Positions 31,789 to 42,200 of a stretch of 64,000 nt of DNA are shown piece after piece. The notes under the pieces were generated by a model. The model had not been told where the DNA came from. It searched no databases and was given only the letters and a program-made list of their open reading frames with translations. Position numbers and translations under genes: made by a program. Origin of the DNA: Pyricularia pennisetigena (taxonomy: Eukaryota; Ascomycota; Sordariomycetes; Magnaporthales; Pyriculariaceae). Location of the stretch: contig NC_043742.1 of the NCBI RefSeq assembly GCF_004337985.1, positions 7,316,641 to 7,380,640 of the forward strand. The letters are read 5' to 3'. Position 1 is the stretch's first letter. Every line of letters begins with the position of its first letter.

Positions 31789-32797
31789 GGGCTTGGCTTG
31801 TACCGGCTAGGGAGGGACTGCAAAGAGGAGGACTGGCATTTTGTGTGGTTTTAGACTTACTTGCACTGAGCTGCGCTGGTAGCAGCAAAGTATTTGGGCA
31901 CATGAAAACGATAGCATTAGGCTGTTATACACTGCCGAATAAACTTCACCTAGAGTCCACTATGACATAACTAATACTCTCTCTTGGTGCCACGTATCTT
32001 TGCTCGTAGTCGGGGTTTTGAAGGAGATCATCCAAGGCCTTGTTTTGTGCATGTCACTATGTGTGGCCTGACGAACGGCTAGACCGCAGCATGCCTGCCA
32101 CCCTGTTGGCTGTAAGATTTGACTATTTCGAATCCGTTCTCGGACATAAAGCAATGACATGGTATGCCTCTTCTGTGTCACGGTGACAGGCAAAAAAAAA
32201 AAAAGAAAAAAAAAGCCTCAACAAGCTCGATACACAAAGGGAACCAGCAGACTGCTCTAGACGTTGGGGGACAGCAGAAGGATAGGCTGCTGACCCGGAT
32301 ACGGGATTCCTCGTAGATAATGAGCTTATTGACTCGGACATGCCAGCATCATGCATGGCTGTATTTTGTAGGGACAGGGTGATTCGTTCTGTCATCTTCC
32401 TGTCTAGCCTCCTTTTGTTTAATTCACATGGCAAGGGTCAAAGTCTCTTGTGATCCGGGGAGCTCAGATTAGTATGTCATCGATACAGCTTGAGAGAGAG
32501 AGACGGACGCCACGATGAAGGGTGTAGATCCTTTACTAGAAGGTGCTGTGCATATGTGGTTCTATAGATTGCACTGTTGCTGCTAGGAAATCAAAAGCAG
32601 ATGAGAACACTGCAAACACTGACCGGTTGGGGGCCTTTGGTACAACCACACACTTGAACTCGCAATTCAAGCAGACAAGCCTGAATGCAGCTGAAGAATT
32701 TCCCCATGATTTCGATCTAGACTAGCCCAGTACTAAATTGCCTTTTTCTGCATTTGGGTACCTTAATTAGCGTCGACGGCCAAAAATGCCCAAGACA
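31789..32797. other. Intergenic region
   Basis: No coding sequence supported. Contains an interrupted A-run near 32192-32214 and a GA repeat near 32491-32501. Confidence 0.55.
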
Positions 32798-33431
32798 TCA
32801 ACGCCGCCACTCCCAAAACGGTTGTGAATAGAGCCCTAACCAGACCTCAATAGGCTGAATTTCAACGACATCAAAGGGAAAATCAAGTCGACAGATCCAA
32901 CCAATACTCTGCGCAACCACACACTCACCACGGCTATTCTTTGTAAAGTATATCCTTGCTTTCGGCCACAAGTTCTGTGCCGTCCATGTCAACTGATGCT
33001 GCAAATCCCTTCGCACCCAGAGCCCAAACCGATGCGGACTTGACGTTTGTTCAGGGGCGGGCATGTAGATTGTGATCATGAAGTCTCGCTTACCATTTGC
33101 AAGGGGATGTTTTCTTATTGCCACTCTCATGCCTCGAGGCTGGTTGCTGGTTACACCACATGTGATTGCAAGCTCGGAGTCTCCCTGAGCAGAGTGACGT
33201 TCATCTGTATTGTCAGATCAGACTCACCTCACCCTCAGCAACAATGCCTGTAACATTTGCCTCAACTGACCATACCAGGTAGAGACTGCCATCATCAATC
33301 ATCTTTTGTCGCAATTCTTTTTGGGAGGGGGGGGCGAAAAGTGATACTTTCCCATTGACTTGCCTGCATTGAGTCCTGAATAGAGAGTCGGCTTGTCTCG
33401 TTCTTTGGCCTGTTTGGCCATGTGCTCCCAT
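32798..33431 (-). CDS. Possible two-exon gene or gene fragment, unknown
   Basis: Two minus-strand open pieces (33431-33228 and 33184-32798) can be joined in frame by removing 33185-33227, which has donor GTGAGT, a CTGAC branch point and acceptor CTCAG. The joined 196-residue protein reads sensibly across the junction (SLYLVWSVEANVTGIVAEGE, then GDSELAITCGVTSNQPRGMR) and further on (FGLWVRRDLQHQLTWTAQ, WLGLYSQPFWEWRR). The 43-nt intron is shorter than usual, so a decayed gene with a frameshift is an alternative, and the true start may lie in another upstream exon. I do not recognise a family. Confidence 0.3.
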
Positions 33432-33954
33432 CCGAGTACAGCAATATCTTTTTTTTTCTTTTTCTGCCCAGGCTGCAGTGACGCTATCCTTTGGTCATGC
33501 TGGCTCCGTGCTCGGAGTTAAGCGGCGGGTAATGCCCAACCGTCTGCTCGTTTTGGGAACAGAAGCTCCTATTCAGGGGTTCGCCTCCATTAGACGACAA
33601 TGCCCCTGAATAGCAACCTAGAGCTTTGTCTGCCAACGCTCTGTCCCATTGCCAGCAAAATTCCAGAAATCAAAACATCTCCTCCTCCTCCTAGGATAAA
33701 GAACTGAATCCTTCTATAAGATGAGCTCGACCTCACTCTATAAACCAGTTCGTCTTGACCTCTTTTTGCTACTATCGCTCAAAGGTCCTCTCAGACAAGA
33801 ACCAAACCCTTTCGATACTTTCCTTTTCCTTGACCGACAAAGCACATATACTCCTTCAAGAGTAGCAATAGAGTCAAACGTATTCACTTTCTCAAGTTCA
33901 GAAAAACACAAAACACAAAAAAAAAAAAAGACAAAAGACACAAGCTTCCCTACA
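33432..33954. promoter_or_regulatory. Promoter and leader of the alpha-pheromone gene
   Basis: Holds pyrimidine-rich tracts, TATAAG at 33715 and TATAAA at 33739 (about 215-240 bp upstream of the start codon), and an A13 tract in the probable 5' UTR just before the ATG. An ATG at 33721 is in frame with the pheromone ORF, but it sits directly behind the first TATA-like box and would bury the signal peptide, so it is probably not used. Confidence 0.5.
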
Positions 33955-34881
33955 ATGAAGACCGTCTCCGTCATCACCCTCATCCTGGGCGCGGGCGCCG
34001 CCGCCAACGCGGCCGCCATCGCAAACGGCGAGACCGCCACCCTCGAAGCCCGCCAGTGGTGCCCCCGCCGCGGCCAGCCCTGCTGGAAGGTCAAGCGCGC
34101 TGTCGAGGCGTTCGTCTCGGCCATCCACAGCAACGAGGCCCGCGACGTCGCCACGACCACGTCGCCGTCCGATGGCCACCTGACGGCCCGCGACCTCTCC
34201 CACCTCCCCGGCGGCGCCGCCTACAACGCCAAGCGCTCCGTCAACGCCCTGGCCGCCCTGCTGGCATCGACCCAGGACGACCCCGAGGCCTTCTACAACG
34301 ACCTCTACCTCGACCGCTACTTCGACCCCGACACCAGCGTCCAGGCCAAGGCCGTCGACGAGAAGCCCGCCGCCGACGCCGACGCCGACGCCCCCAAGAC
34401 CGAGAAGCCCGACGAGGGCGCCGCCCCCCTCCTCGAGGCCCGCCAGTGGTGCCCGCGCCGCGGCCAACCCTGCTGGAAGCGCGACGTCGAGCACGACAAG
34501 CGCCACTGCGACGGGGCCGGCGAGGCGTGCGACGTGGCCAAGCGCGCCGTGGGCGCCCTCCTGGCGGCCGTCGAGGGGTCCAGCGGTGGCGCCGACCTGG
34601 CCAAGCGCCAGTGGTGTCCGCGCCGAGGCCAGCCGTGCTGGAAGCGCGACAACGTGTTTGAGCCCGTCGCCCTGGGCCGCCGGGACGTCTCGGACGCCGA
34701 GGCCGACCTGCTTACCAAGCGCCAGTGGTGCCCTCGCCGCGGCCAGCCCTGCTGGAAGCGCTCCGAGATCAGCGGCCTCGAGGCCCGCTGCTACGGCCCC
34801 GCCGGCGACTGCACCAAGGCCCAACGCGACCTTAACGCCATCCATCTGGCTGCCAGGGACGTGCTTGCCTCGCTCGAGTAG
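33955..34881 (+). CDS. Alpha-factor-type sex pheromone precursor, four QWCPRRGQPCW copies
   Basis: A single exon of 308 residues. The N-terminus is a secretory signal peptide (MKTVSVITLILGAGAAANAA, cleavage near residue 20). Four identical copies of QWCPRRGQPCW lie at residues 34-44, 164-174, 219-229 and 257-267, each followed by Lys and then, at once or two residues later, a KR Kex2 site. The WCxxxGQPCW pattern defines Pezizomycotina alpha-type pheromones; from memory this exact peptide type is known from Magnaporthe. Copies 3 and 4 follow KR, copies 1 and 2 follow LEAR. Two further C-x6-C segments occur: HCDGAGEACDVA between KR sites (Cys185/192) and CYGPAGDC after LEAR (Cys279/286). Spacers repeat a KR-[AS]V-x-A pattern. 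The mature peptide would be secreted, disulfide-closed and sensed by a Ste2-type (PRE-2) receptor. Codon use is very GC-rich at third positions, fitting high expression. Confidence 0.96.
   Translation: MKTVSVITLILGAGAAANAAAIANGETATLEARQWCPRRGQPCWKVKRAVEAFVSAIHSNEARDVATTTSPSDGHLTARDLSHLPGGAAYNAKRSVNALAALLASTQDDPEAFYNDLYLDRYFDPDTSVQAKAVDEKPAADADADAPKTEKPDEGAAPLLEARQWCPRRGQPCWKRDVEHDKRHCDGAGEACDVAKRAVGALLAAVEGSSGGADLAKRQWCPRRGQPCWKRDNVFEPVALGRRDVSDAEADLLTKRQWCPRRGQPCWKRSEISGLEARCYGPAGDCTKAQRDLNAIHLAARDVLASLE
34054..34089 (+). repeat. Mature pheromone copy 1 (QWCPRRGQPCWK)
   Basis: Encodes residues 34-45 of the precursor. Preceded by LEAR, not KR; followed by V-KR. Synonymous codon differences separate it from the other copies. 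Confidence 0.93.
34444..34479 (+). repeat. Mature pheromone copy 2
   Basis: Residues 164-175. Preceded by LEAR, followed directly by Arg, making the KR site. Confidence 0.93.
34504..34533 (+). repeat. Degenerate cysteine-pair segment A (HCDGAGEACD)
   Basis: Between a KR at residues 182-183 and a KR at 196-197, with the same C-x6-C spacing as the pheromone but lacking both Trp. It may be a decayed copy, a spacer element, or a separate peptide. Confidence 0.6.
34609..34644 (+). repeat. Mature pheromone copy 3
   Basis: Residues 219-230, flanked by KR on both sides (LAKR before, KRD after). Confidence 0.95.
34723..34758 (+). repeat. Mature pheromone copy 4
   Basis: Residues 257-268, flanked by KR on both sides (LTKR before, KRS after). 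Confidence 0.95.
34789..34812 (+). repeat. Degenerate cysteine-pair segment B (CYGPAGDC)
   Basis: Follows LEAR as copies 1 and 2 do; C-x6-C spacing kept, flanking Trp lost. Followed by TKAQR, which resembles the VKR/AKR sites of the other units with one Lys changed. Confidence 0.6.
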
Positions 34882-35171
34882 ACGGCATGAATCAGTTTGT
34901 ATTGTCAGGGCATGTCTACGAGGTTAGTCCCAACTCGCCAACGAACTTTTCCCCTGATTCCGCCACCACCCTCCCCCCCCCCCTTTTTTTTTTTCTTTTC
35001 TTTTGACTAACAATCATCATGCCTCTTACAGCTTCGGCAGACTTTAATCTCGAGGCTTCTCGACCATTCTTGAACATCTTTCATGCCTCACTCGACATTT
35101 CATTTCTCATGTAAATTGCAAGCAACCCGTCTTGTCTTCTTTTTCATCACAGAGGAAAAGAAAAACAGGAG

Positions 35172-35208
<37 letters not shown>

Positions 35209-37437
35209 NAAAAGCAACAAGTGCAGACCTTCTCCGTCTCAGGGGCGGGAGTTTGGGCACAACACCCAGTATGCTCCCTCCCAACTTTTTTTTCACTTCT
35301 TCATTTGCGGTCTATTGTTTTACCTCAAATTCTTTTTTTTCTTAACAGACTACTAAGGCAGTGGTCCTAATGCGACCACAGCTACTTTTTTTTTTTTTCC
35401 CCTCTCATACTGAGCAATACAGAGACGTTTGTAAATGAACACACGAACTCGATGATGAAATGCACGGTGGCATGCCATTTTCTTTCCTCGGTGCAGACCT
35501 GGCGTTTGGCCATGGTGGCCGCCGGTAGCTCCGGTAGCTAGCACATCAATGCTAACTTGACTATCGTTCTACTCGGCCATTTTATCCATTGATAATCTCC
35601 AGTGGCGGATTGGTTGCATGGATCCAAAAGTAATCTCTCTTGGTTGTAGAATTATACTTGTGGCGCAAATGCTCATCACTTACCTAGAATACTCGCATAA
35701 ACCCAATATTACCCCTGAGCTCTGAATGATACAAAAGGATGAAGTAAGACCTACCATCTTTGAGAATTTCTCTGGTCACTCATAAAAATAATAAAAGACC
35801 TTTTACCAAGCAACACATTCACAGTCACCCAAAGAGCAGCGAACCAGAAGTGAATTCAATAAGTCCATTTTTCTCATTTTTTTGGTGTTGTTCATGTTAT
35901 ATCGGTTTTTTTTTTGTTAGTTGTGGCGTTGATCGGACCGAGCGGTATGGCAGGTCAAACGTTCCTCCATTCCCCAACCCTTGTCTCGATTTCTTTATGT
36001 TGGATTGGTCCTCCGAATTCCATCAGTAGTGACCAGACAGACGAACTTTTCCAGAGGGGTATTTTGGCCCAGGCCGAAGATGAGAAAAAGAAAAGCAGAG
36101 AAAATGAAATGAGAACGCTCCCCCGATGATGCAGAGACTGGAAGAATAGAGAATGACTTATGTAACAAGAAAAGAAAAAGGTTCGGTTGCTTCTTCATCC
36201 ACCATGCTCCTTCTTGTGATCAATCTGTCTGTATAATTTCGTCGCTCCGTAGCTCTTATACTCCTCTCACTCAGCCATTATTATGTTTCCCCAAACATAA
36301 AAACCAGTGGAGCATAAAAATAATATTTGTACAAGAAATTGCGTGACCGAGGCGATTAGGCTTCTCAGCTCACGTCTTGAACCGACAGACAGTTTGAACA
36401 AGTAAGCACGTCATGGATGATGGGTTTCGCCATGTTGTGGTGGGTATTCATAATTCGAGAAAAGCGCAATCAAAGGCTTTGATTGAGCTGAGAGACGATG
36501 CAAATTGCATTCGTAGCAAGGAGAAGCCGCCGGTGTGTCGATGAAGCACTGAAATCCCGAAAACCGGGTGGGCTGAAATGCGGTGAAGTCAAATCCTTGA
36601 CCAAGGTGGCCGGCCGAGATGCAGTCGACATGGCCTCCTGTTTCTAGGAGACAGTTATTCGATGCAGAGGATGAGGTTACGGCAGAACTTCGAATCCCAA
36701 TCGAATCGGCATGCCCGCCGTTCGTGTTCGAGAGACACCAGCCAAATAGGTGACGAGCTACTCGTCGGCCTACAAGGAAGGAACTGCAGTCGCAAAGCAG
36801 AACGGTACAACAAGCGACAGGCGGTTGTAAAGTTGATGAAAGGCAGGCATTATGCTGATGATGCCTGACGGTCGGAGGTTTGCCGTATAAAGGAGGGCAC
36901 AGCCAAACATGCTCCGATCCGCTGATGTTTGATGCGTCGCACAAAAACACAGATGCAGGTGTGGTGGTTTGCAAATCTAAGTTGTGACCCAGGGGGAACC
37001 AAAGCTCACAGTGATTGCAGGGTGACCGCCCAGATGCCGGATCCAAGGGTCATCTGGCGGTTGGTGACAAGCGCAAAGTCCCAATGCAAATGCTACGCCA
37101 ATGCGACGAACAATAAGAGAGCTGAAGAAAAACCTGCGACTGACGGGTGTAGCGCAGATTGCCGGCCGGGAAGTTAAAAAAGATATGAAGAAAGTGTAGG
37201 TAGCAGCAGGCCAATGATGCAAAAGCAAATAACTTGACAAAAATGCAGACCGGAATTGGTTGACCTCGGTGACCAAGGTGTAAAGCCAACCGTAGACGAG
37301 CATCTGGAACGGAGATATCGCCGACGGCGGCAGAAGCCTGTGTCATGTCGCATATACAAATTAGTCCAACGGATTGTTGGTGTATATCACGGGTTGTAGT
37401 AGTATGTGCTGTGGGTGTTGATAAGTGAGATCCATTC
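34882..37437. other. Intergenic region with poly-A tract and ambiguous base
   Basis: Between the pheromone gene and CDC25, converging. Contains an A tract from 35172 interrupted by N at 35209, several T runs, and GC-neutral sequence. A 211-codon minus frame at 36411-37046 has Cys-rich random-looking composition and I do not accept it as a gene. Confidence 0.55.
35172..35213. repeat. Poly-A tract with undetermined base
   Basis: Thirty-seven A, then N at 35209, then four A. The N marks an unresolved position, so the real tract length is uncertain. Confidence 0.9.
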
Positions 37438-39285
37438 TCAGTACGATGCCATTCTCCTACCATGGAATCGATCACTGCCAAGGATAGGGGAGGCACCAAG
37501 CATCGACATTGGTGAATCCTGGCAGGTGGAGCGTCCTGGGGCGGTAGGCGAATCTTGAATGCCGGTGCCGAATGCATAGGTTGCGGCGCGTGAGAGCCCC
37601 TTGCGGTTCTGGCGCAGGCGACCCATCTCACGCTCACATGTGAAGGCGTGCTCGGCGGCGTCCATCTCAACGTAGGCCTGGGGATAACACCTGTCCCGGT
37701 GCTCCTCGAAGAACCCACTGTAGCCGCCCTCGAGGATGTAGATCTCGGGGTATGTGAGGCGGGGATAGTGTTCGGCATTGGCGCTGCGGTCCTCGGCGCG
37801 CACGTGACGAGCCATCAGCGGGGCACGGTGAGCAGAGTACTCGCAGTGGAAGACGATGAGGGTACGGCCTTCCATCGGGGTTCGGAGCAGGTGGGTAACA
37901 AGAAGGTCCTTGTCATTGTAGTTAATGGCACCGTCGATGTGGCCACCATCGTACTCGTACTCGAAGCGGCAGTCGATGATGAGCTTGTTGTCATATCGCT
38001 CGTTGTACTGTCCATCGAGAACGTCCAACAACGTCTGGCGTTTTATGCGAGGGATGTTGTCGCTCTCTCCTTCGGGGAAGAAATGGGGCAGTATGGGCTC
38101 CGCCGGCTCCTCAATATCCATAACAGACGAGAGAGCAGGGGCTGCTGGTGGCTCCTCCTGCTTGGGCTTCATAACCTCCCCCGAGTTCTCGAACATGCTT
38201 AACGAGCGGCGGTACTGCTTACGTGGCCGCATGAACGGGTTCGAGGGCCGCCGCGAATGGCTTGATATGGGCGATCCTGTGCGAGATGCGCTGGCACCAC
38301 TGAGGCTAGAAAACTGAGTACGCACGCGGAGCGGTCCTGGCACGTTGGCAATCGGGCTGTTGGCGGTCGACGGCCTCTTCTCCGGAGTGGGAGAATTCTG
38401 GAAGCATTCGCTCAAGCTGAGTGATGAGCTTTCCCTGGATAAGCTTGGGTTGCCACCAAAACGGAAAGGAGGAAGTTGGTTGTCGGGCTGACCACGAGTC
38501 AATAGGGCACTGGTAGAGTAACCCTTGGCTCGGGTGAGGGAGGGCCTCCTCAGCGCAATCCTGCGACGCCTATATTGGGCCAAGAGCAAGTCAGACGACC
38601 ATGTCGCAAGGCAGATAGAAATGGAGACGGAGAACTCACTCAACAGCCAGTGGCCTCGGAAGTTCTGCTGGTGTGGGTTGAGGAAGCGAGGGCTCAGTGG
38701 ACTCATGCTCGCTCTTTTCTGATGAAGCATTGCTCTCCGTGTCGTCCATGAGTACTGGAGACTCTACCTGTGATTCACAGATCAACGAGGATGTGGCAGG
38801 CAGCTTGTGTGGGAGGGGCGAGATATCCATCATCTCCATCAGACCACCAGGTGTCGGGGACGACATGAGCGGCGGTGCCGATGTGCAGTCTTTACAGTGA
38901 ACAAATTAGCCTCCCTTGTCAAGCTTCACAATGGTAGATTGTGCACATATGTATCAGGCTTACCACGCATGCCCATATCGCTCATGTTTGTTGACGTGAA
39001 GAGAGCTCTCCTCGGCGTCGGGAACTTCGGGCTGCTGTCCTGGTCAATACGGAAGTTCTGGCCCAAGTCAGCTGCAAGGCAGATGCTCGGCGATGAACCC
39101 CGACTGAAATCATCTTGAAGGTAAGCCTTCTTTGAGTTGTGGATGCCCAATTGCTCTCGCAGGTTGAAGGCCCTAGGTTTGCTATCCGGAGAGTAGTGGC
39201 CGATGTTTGTCCTATAGCCGCCGAGCCGGTCGCCAAAGAGGTGTGTGGGACGGCGAATGGCCGCCAATGGTGATGAGTCTTCCAT
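37438..39285 (-). CDS. CDC25: CDC25-family M-phase inducer phosphatase (NIMT-like)
   Basis: Three exons (39285-38964, 38889-38640, 38569-37438) join in phase to 567 residues. Introns 38890-38963 (GTAAGC...AAAG) and 38570-38639 (GTGAGT, CTGAC, ATAG) are typical. The N-terminal 300 residues are Ser/Pro-rich regulatory sequence with many SP/TP sites. The C-terminal rhodanese-fold domain contains IKRQTLLDVLDGQY, LIIDCRFEYEYDGGHIDGA, and the active-site loop HCEYSAHRAP with catalytic Cys433 and Arg439, then YPEIYILEGGYSGFF. It removes inhibitory phosphates from Cdk1 to trigger mitosis; in Aspergillus the gene is nimT. The start MEDSSPLAAIRRP looks like a genuine N-terminus and is the first ATG in frame. 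Fully intact. Confidence 0.94.
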
Positions 39286-42200
39286 AATTACGGGTGTGAG
39301 GTGGTTCGGTATCGTCGTTCAGTCCTGTGAGCTCAATTTGCCCTGCTCTTCGAGATGTTCCTCTTGCACAACGGATGCTGCAGCAAGCTAATGCGGCAAC
39401 TGGGAGGATTTAAGAATTAATCGGACGTGCCGTGCCGGCCTGCGATCACAGTACGGGGAATGTTGTGTGAATTGCTGGATCAGCATGTGCAAGCACGGAA
39501 GAGACGAAAACGGTTGTGTTGAGGCGAGGGATGGTATCGACGGGAGGCTGAGTTTTATCTAGAACCAAATCCGGGAGGTTTGGGGGCCGAGAAACAGCAC
39601 CGAAAACCGTGCTGGATTGCAGGTTATAGCTCCAAGGGTCGACAAGCAGGCATCAATTCGTCCAAACCAGGGGTGGGATTGCCTAGAAGTTGGTGGTTGA
39701 GGAATGAGGGCCGGGGTAGGTGAAAGCCGATTAGGAGAAAGAGACGTCGAAACGAAGCTCAATTCTTCCTGGTAGCAAGCTCGGTAAGGCGGCGGGGCGA
39801 TGCAGAGAGTTGCTGTCGCTGCTGCTGCTGCTGCTGCTGGTGTCGTTGCTGGACGGGGGGTCGTGACTGGCTAAAGCTAGACCTTTTAAATGCGCAGCAT
39901 GAAATGCTTTATGCAAGTAAGGTGCAGGCTTGCTCGGCGTCGAGTTGTAGTTGGCTGCTGCTGGCTCCTTTTTTTGCGGGTAACACCGTAGCCTGGTAAG
40001 ATTTTCCAACTCTGGGGAAGACGAACCTCGACGACAAGAGCGACGACGAGGATTGTTTCCGAAGAAGTCTGGTGTAGATCAAACCGGTGGGCTGTACCAA
40101 AATGCAAAGAAAGGCAGGGCAATTTCAACAACCGACCGTCCCGTCCGACGAAGGGCTGAGGCAGGAGAAGGTAAGAGGACGAGGGATTGTCGAATTGGAG
40201 GGGACTCGCAGTGCAGATAAGCGTCCTGCACGCCTAGAGGTTGCCTGGGGAGATGGGGGGTGAACGCGAGTGGGCGGTTGCCGTGAGAGCAGCAGAAAAA
40301 AAAGCCCACTAAAAAAGTCGTCTGCGTGTCGTTGTTCGCACTTCCTGGCAAACCCACCGGGGCCTGTACGACTCGGGGCGGCAGCAAGGGGAGGGTACAG
40401 TCAGTTCAGTAGTAGGCAAGCCAGGGTACCGCTAATCTTGAATTTCTGAGCAAGGGCCAAGATGCCTTACATCATCATCCAGCACGAATCAAGCTTGCCC
40501 AGCGACCAAGATCCTGATTGTCAAGTTACAGGCGGGAATAAACTACGTAGGTACCCTTAGGAAAATGCCACAGCAAGAAAACAGCTGCGAAGAATTTTGG
40601 TCAGATTGCGTACGTTGCAGTGCCGGAAAGCGAGATACGATGCATGCGAGGTCTAAGGCACGAAGCGTAGGTACAGTACTCAACAGTATCGGTCGTTCTC
40701 TGAGAATGAAATTAAAATTCACACATGTTCACACGCCCCTAGTTAGTTGCTTGTCTTGGGTGATCTCTTCCGTTCCCTAGTAATTAAGCGCGTGGCGCCG
40801 GGCGATCGGTAACTGGTTGGTGTTCTAAGAAGGCACCAAAAAACAGTAAGGACCAAAAAGAAAAAGATAAAATAAAATATATGTTTGGTGAATATAGCCA
40901 GCCATAGCTGCCTGTCTCCCACCTGCCCGCAAATGTCTCAGAAGCAGATTTCCAAGACATTGGTTCCGACAACGAGCTCCAGAACCCTGTCTAAACCCCC
41001 CCCGATGTGGAATGATCTGTCGACTCTCAATTGTACTATACTGTGGTGTTTGAGATGGCTCGCAGTGAGAACATCGTTTCCCGGACAATCGCGCAGCCTG
41101 GTCACACTCGACGCGACTTGACAACTGACTTGTGCTGACTACCTTGCAGCGCTATCTCCACCTACCTGCATGCAGCAAGCATTCAATAACTGCGGCAACC
41201 CAAGCTTACGAGAGGATATGCACCTGCAGCCTTTTCCTGGGCTAGTTCCAGCTACCTAGTTAGGGGAAAGCTGCTGTAGGAACAAATGCAGCCTGGTGGA
41301 TTCTTTACGTGCGTCATTCTTTACCTCGAGGCTTTTTCTTGATTAAGTGTGATAGAAATATGACGAAACTAACGCACTATGCATGCAAGTGTGCGTATCC
41401 TTTCCGTTGTCTTTTTTTTTTTTTTTTTTGAGCCCCAACTCCCCTGTTACGGTAGTCGTTTTTTTGACGTGTGTGCTTCCAATCATTCTCAAATGCCAAT
41501 ATATCCCTATAGTTACGGCTGTCTTAGAATATAAATAAAATAAAATATAATAAAAGTATACCTTGCTCCGGAAGGACGACTGACTGAACAAAGCCAGTGC
41601 GTACTACCCTACAAACACCCTACAAACAAGTATTAGTTACTGTACCGCAAGTAATCTAACTGCACTCCTGTGTCGAGCAAATTTAGACCACACCCAACTT
41701 CCACTAGCAACCACCGAGCTTGGCGGGGGAGCAGTCAAACTGGAGAAAAAGTAGGATCCGCCGAGCAAGGATCAAGCTCAGAATGGCGTTTACCCACTTT
41801 GGGGAACCAGTGGTTTAACTGTATTCTTTTTCCCGGCACAGCAACCAACCAGGGGGTGAAAGAGAAGGCGGCTGAGGCCTGCAAGACAGGGCGTCCAGCC
41901 GCCGGGGGCATGCCTCGACAGAAGTGGAGGTCTGGCCAATGACAGCACACAAGCGACCGCCTGGGTTCGCCCAAGCGCCGGCGAGCCTGCACGCAAACCA
42001 CCGAATCTGCCCAATCGTTTTGCGCCGCTTCCGAAGAACCTCCAAATGGTCACCTATCTACGGTCTAGGTCTGGGAGGACTGTACTGTAGCAATTGTTGA
42101 ATTGGGATGAGAGGAGATGAGGAGCGACCAAAACCACCTGGAAATGGTAACTTATCCATGTTCCAGGGGTTCAGGAATGATTGGTATTCCGCCGTGGACA

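Noticed and set aside
33481..33560. GGAGTTAAGC with following sequence, resembling part of a 5S rRNA
   Set aside because: Only about ten bases fit; the loops and helices expected on either side are not there.
33898..34845. Long minus-strand open frame (315 codons) and a second plus-strand frame (34056-34661) over the pheromone gene
   Set aside because: Translations are monotonous Gly/Ala/Val/Leu and Arg/Pro runs, mirror images of a very GC-rich repeated coding sequence; the sense frame has signal peptide and repeats.
35083..35370. Open frames across the poly-A tract with N
   Set aside because: Lys run from poly-A; undetermined base inside; no family.
36411..37046. 211-codon minus-strand open frame downstream of CDC25
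   Set aside because: Random-looking Cys/His/Ser composition, no domain, and no supporting splice extension; likely 3' flanking DNA.
37648..38202. Plus-strand frame of 184 codons within CDC25
   Set aside because: Shadow of the CDC25 catalytic exon, which carries the HCEYSAHR active site.
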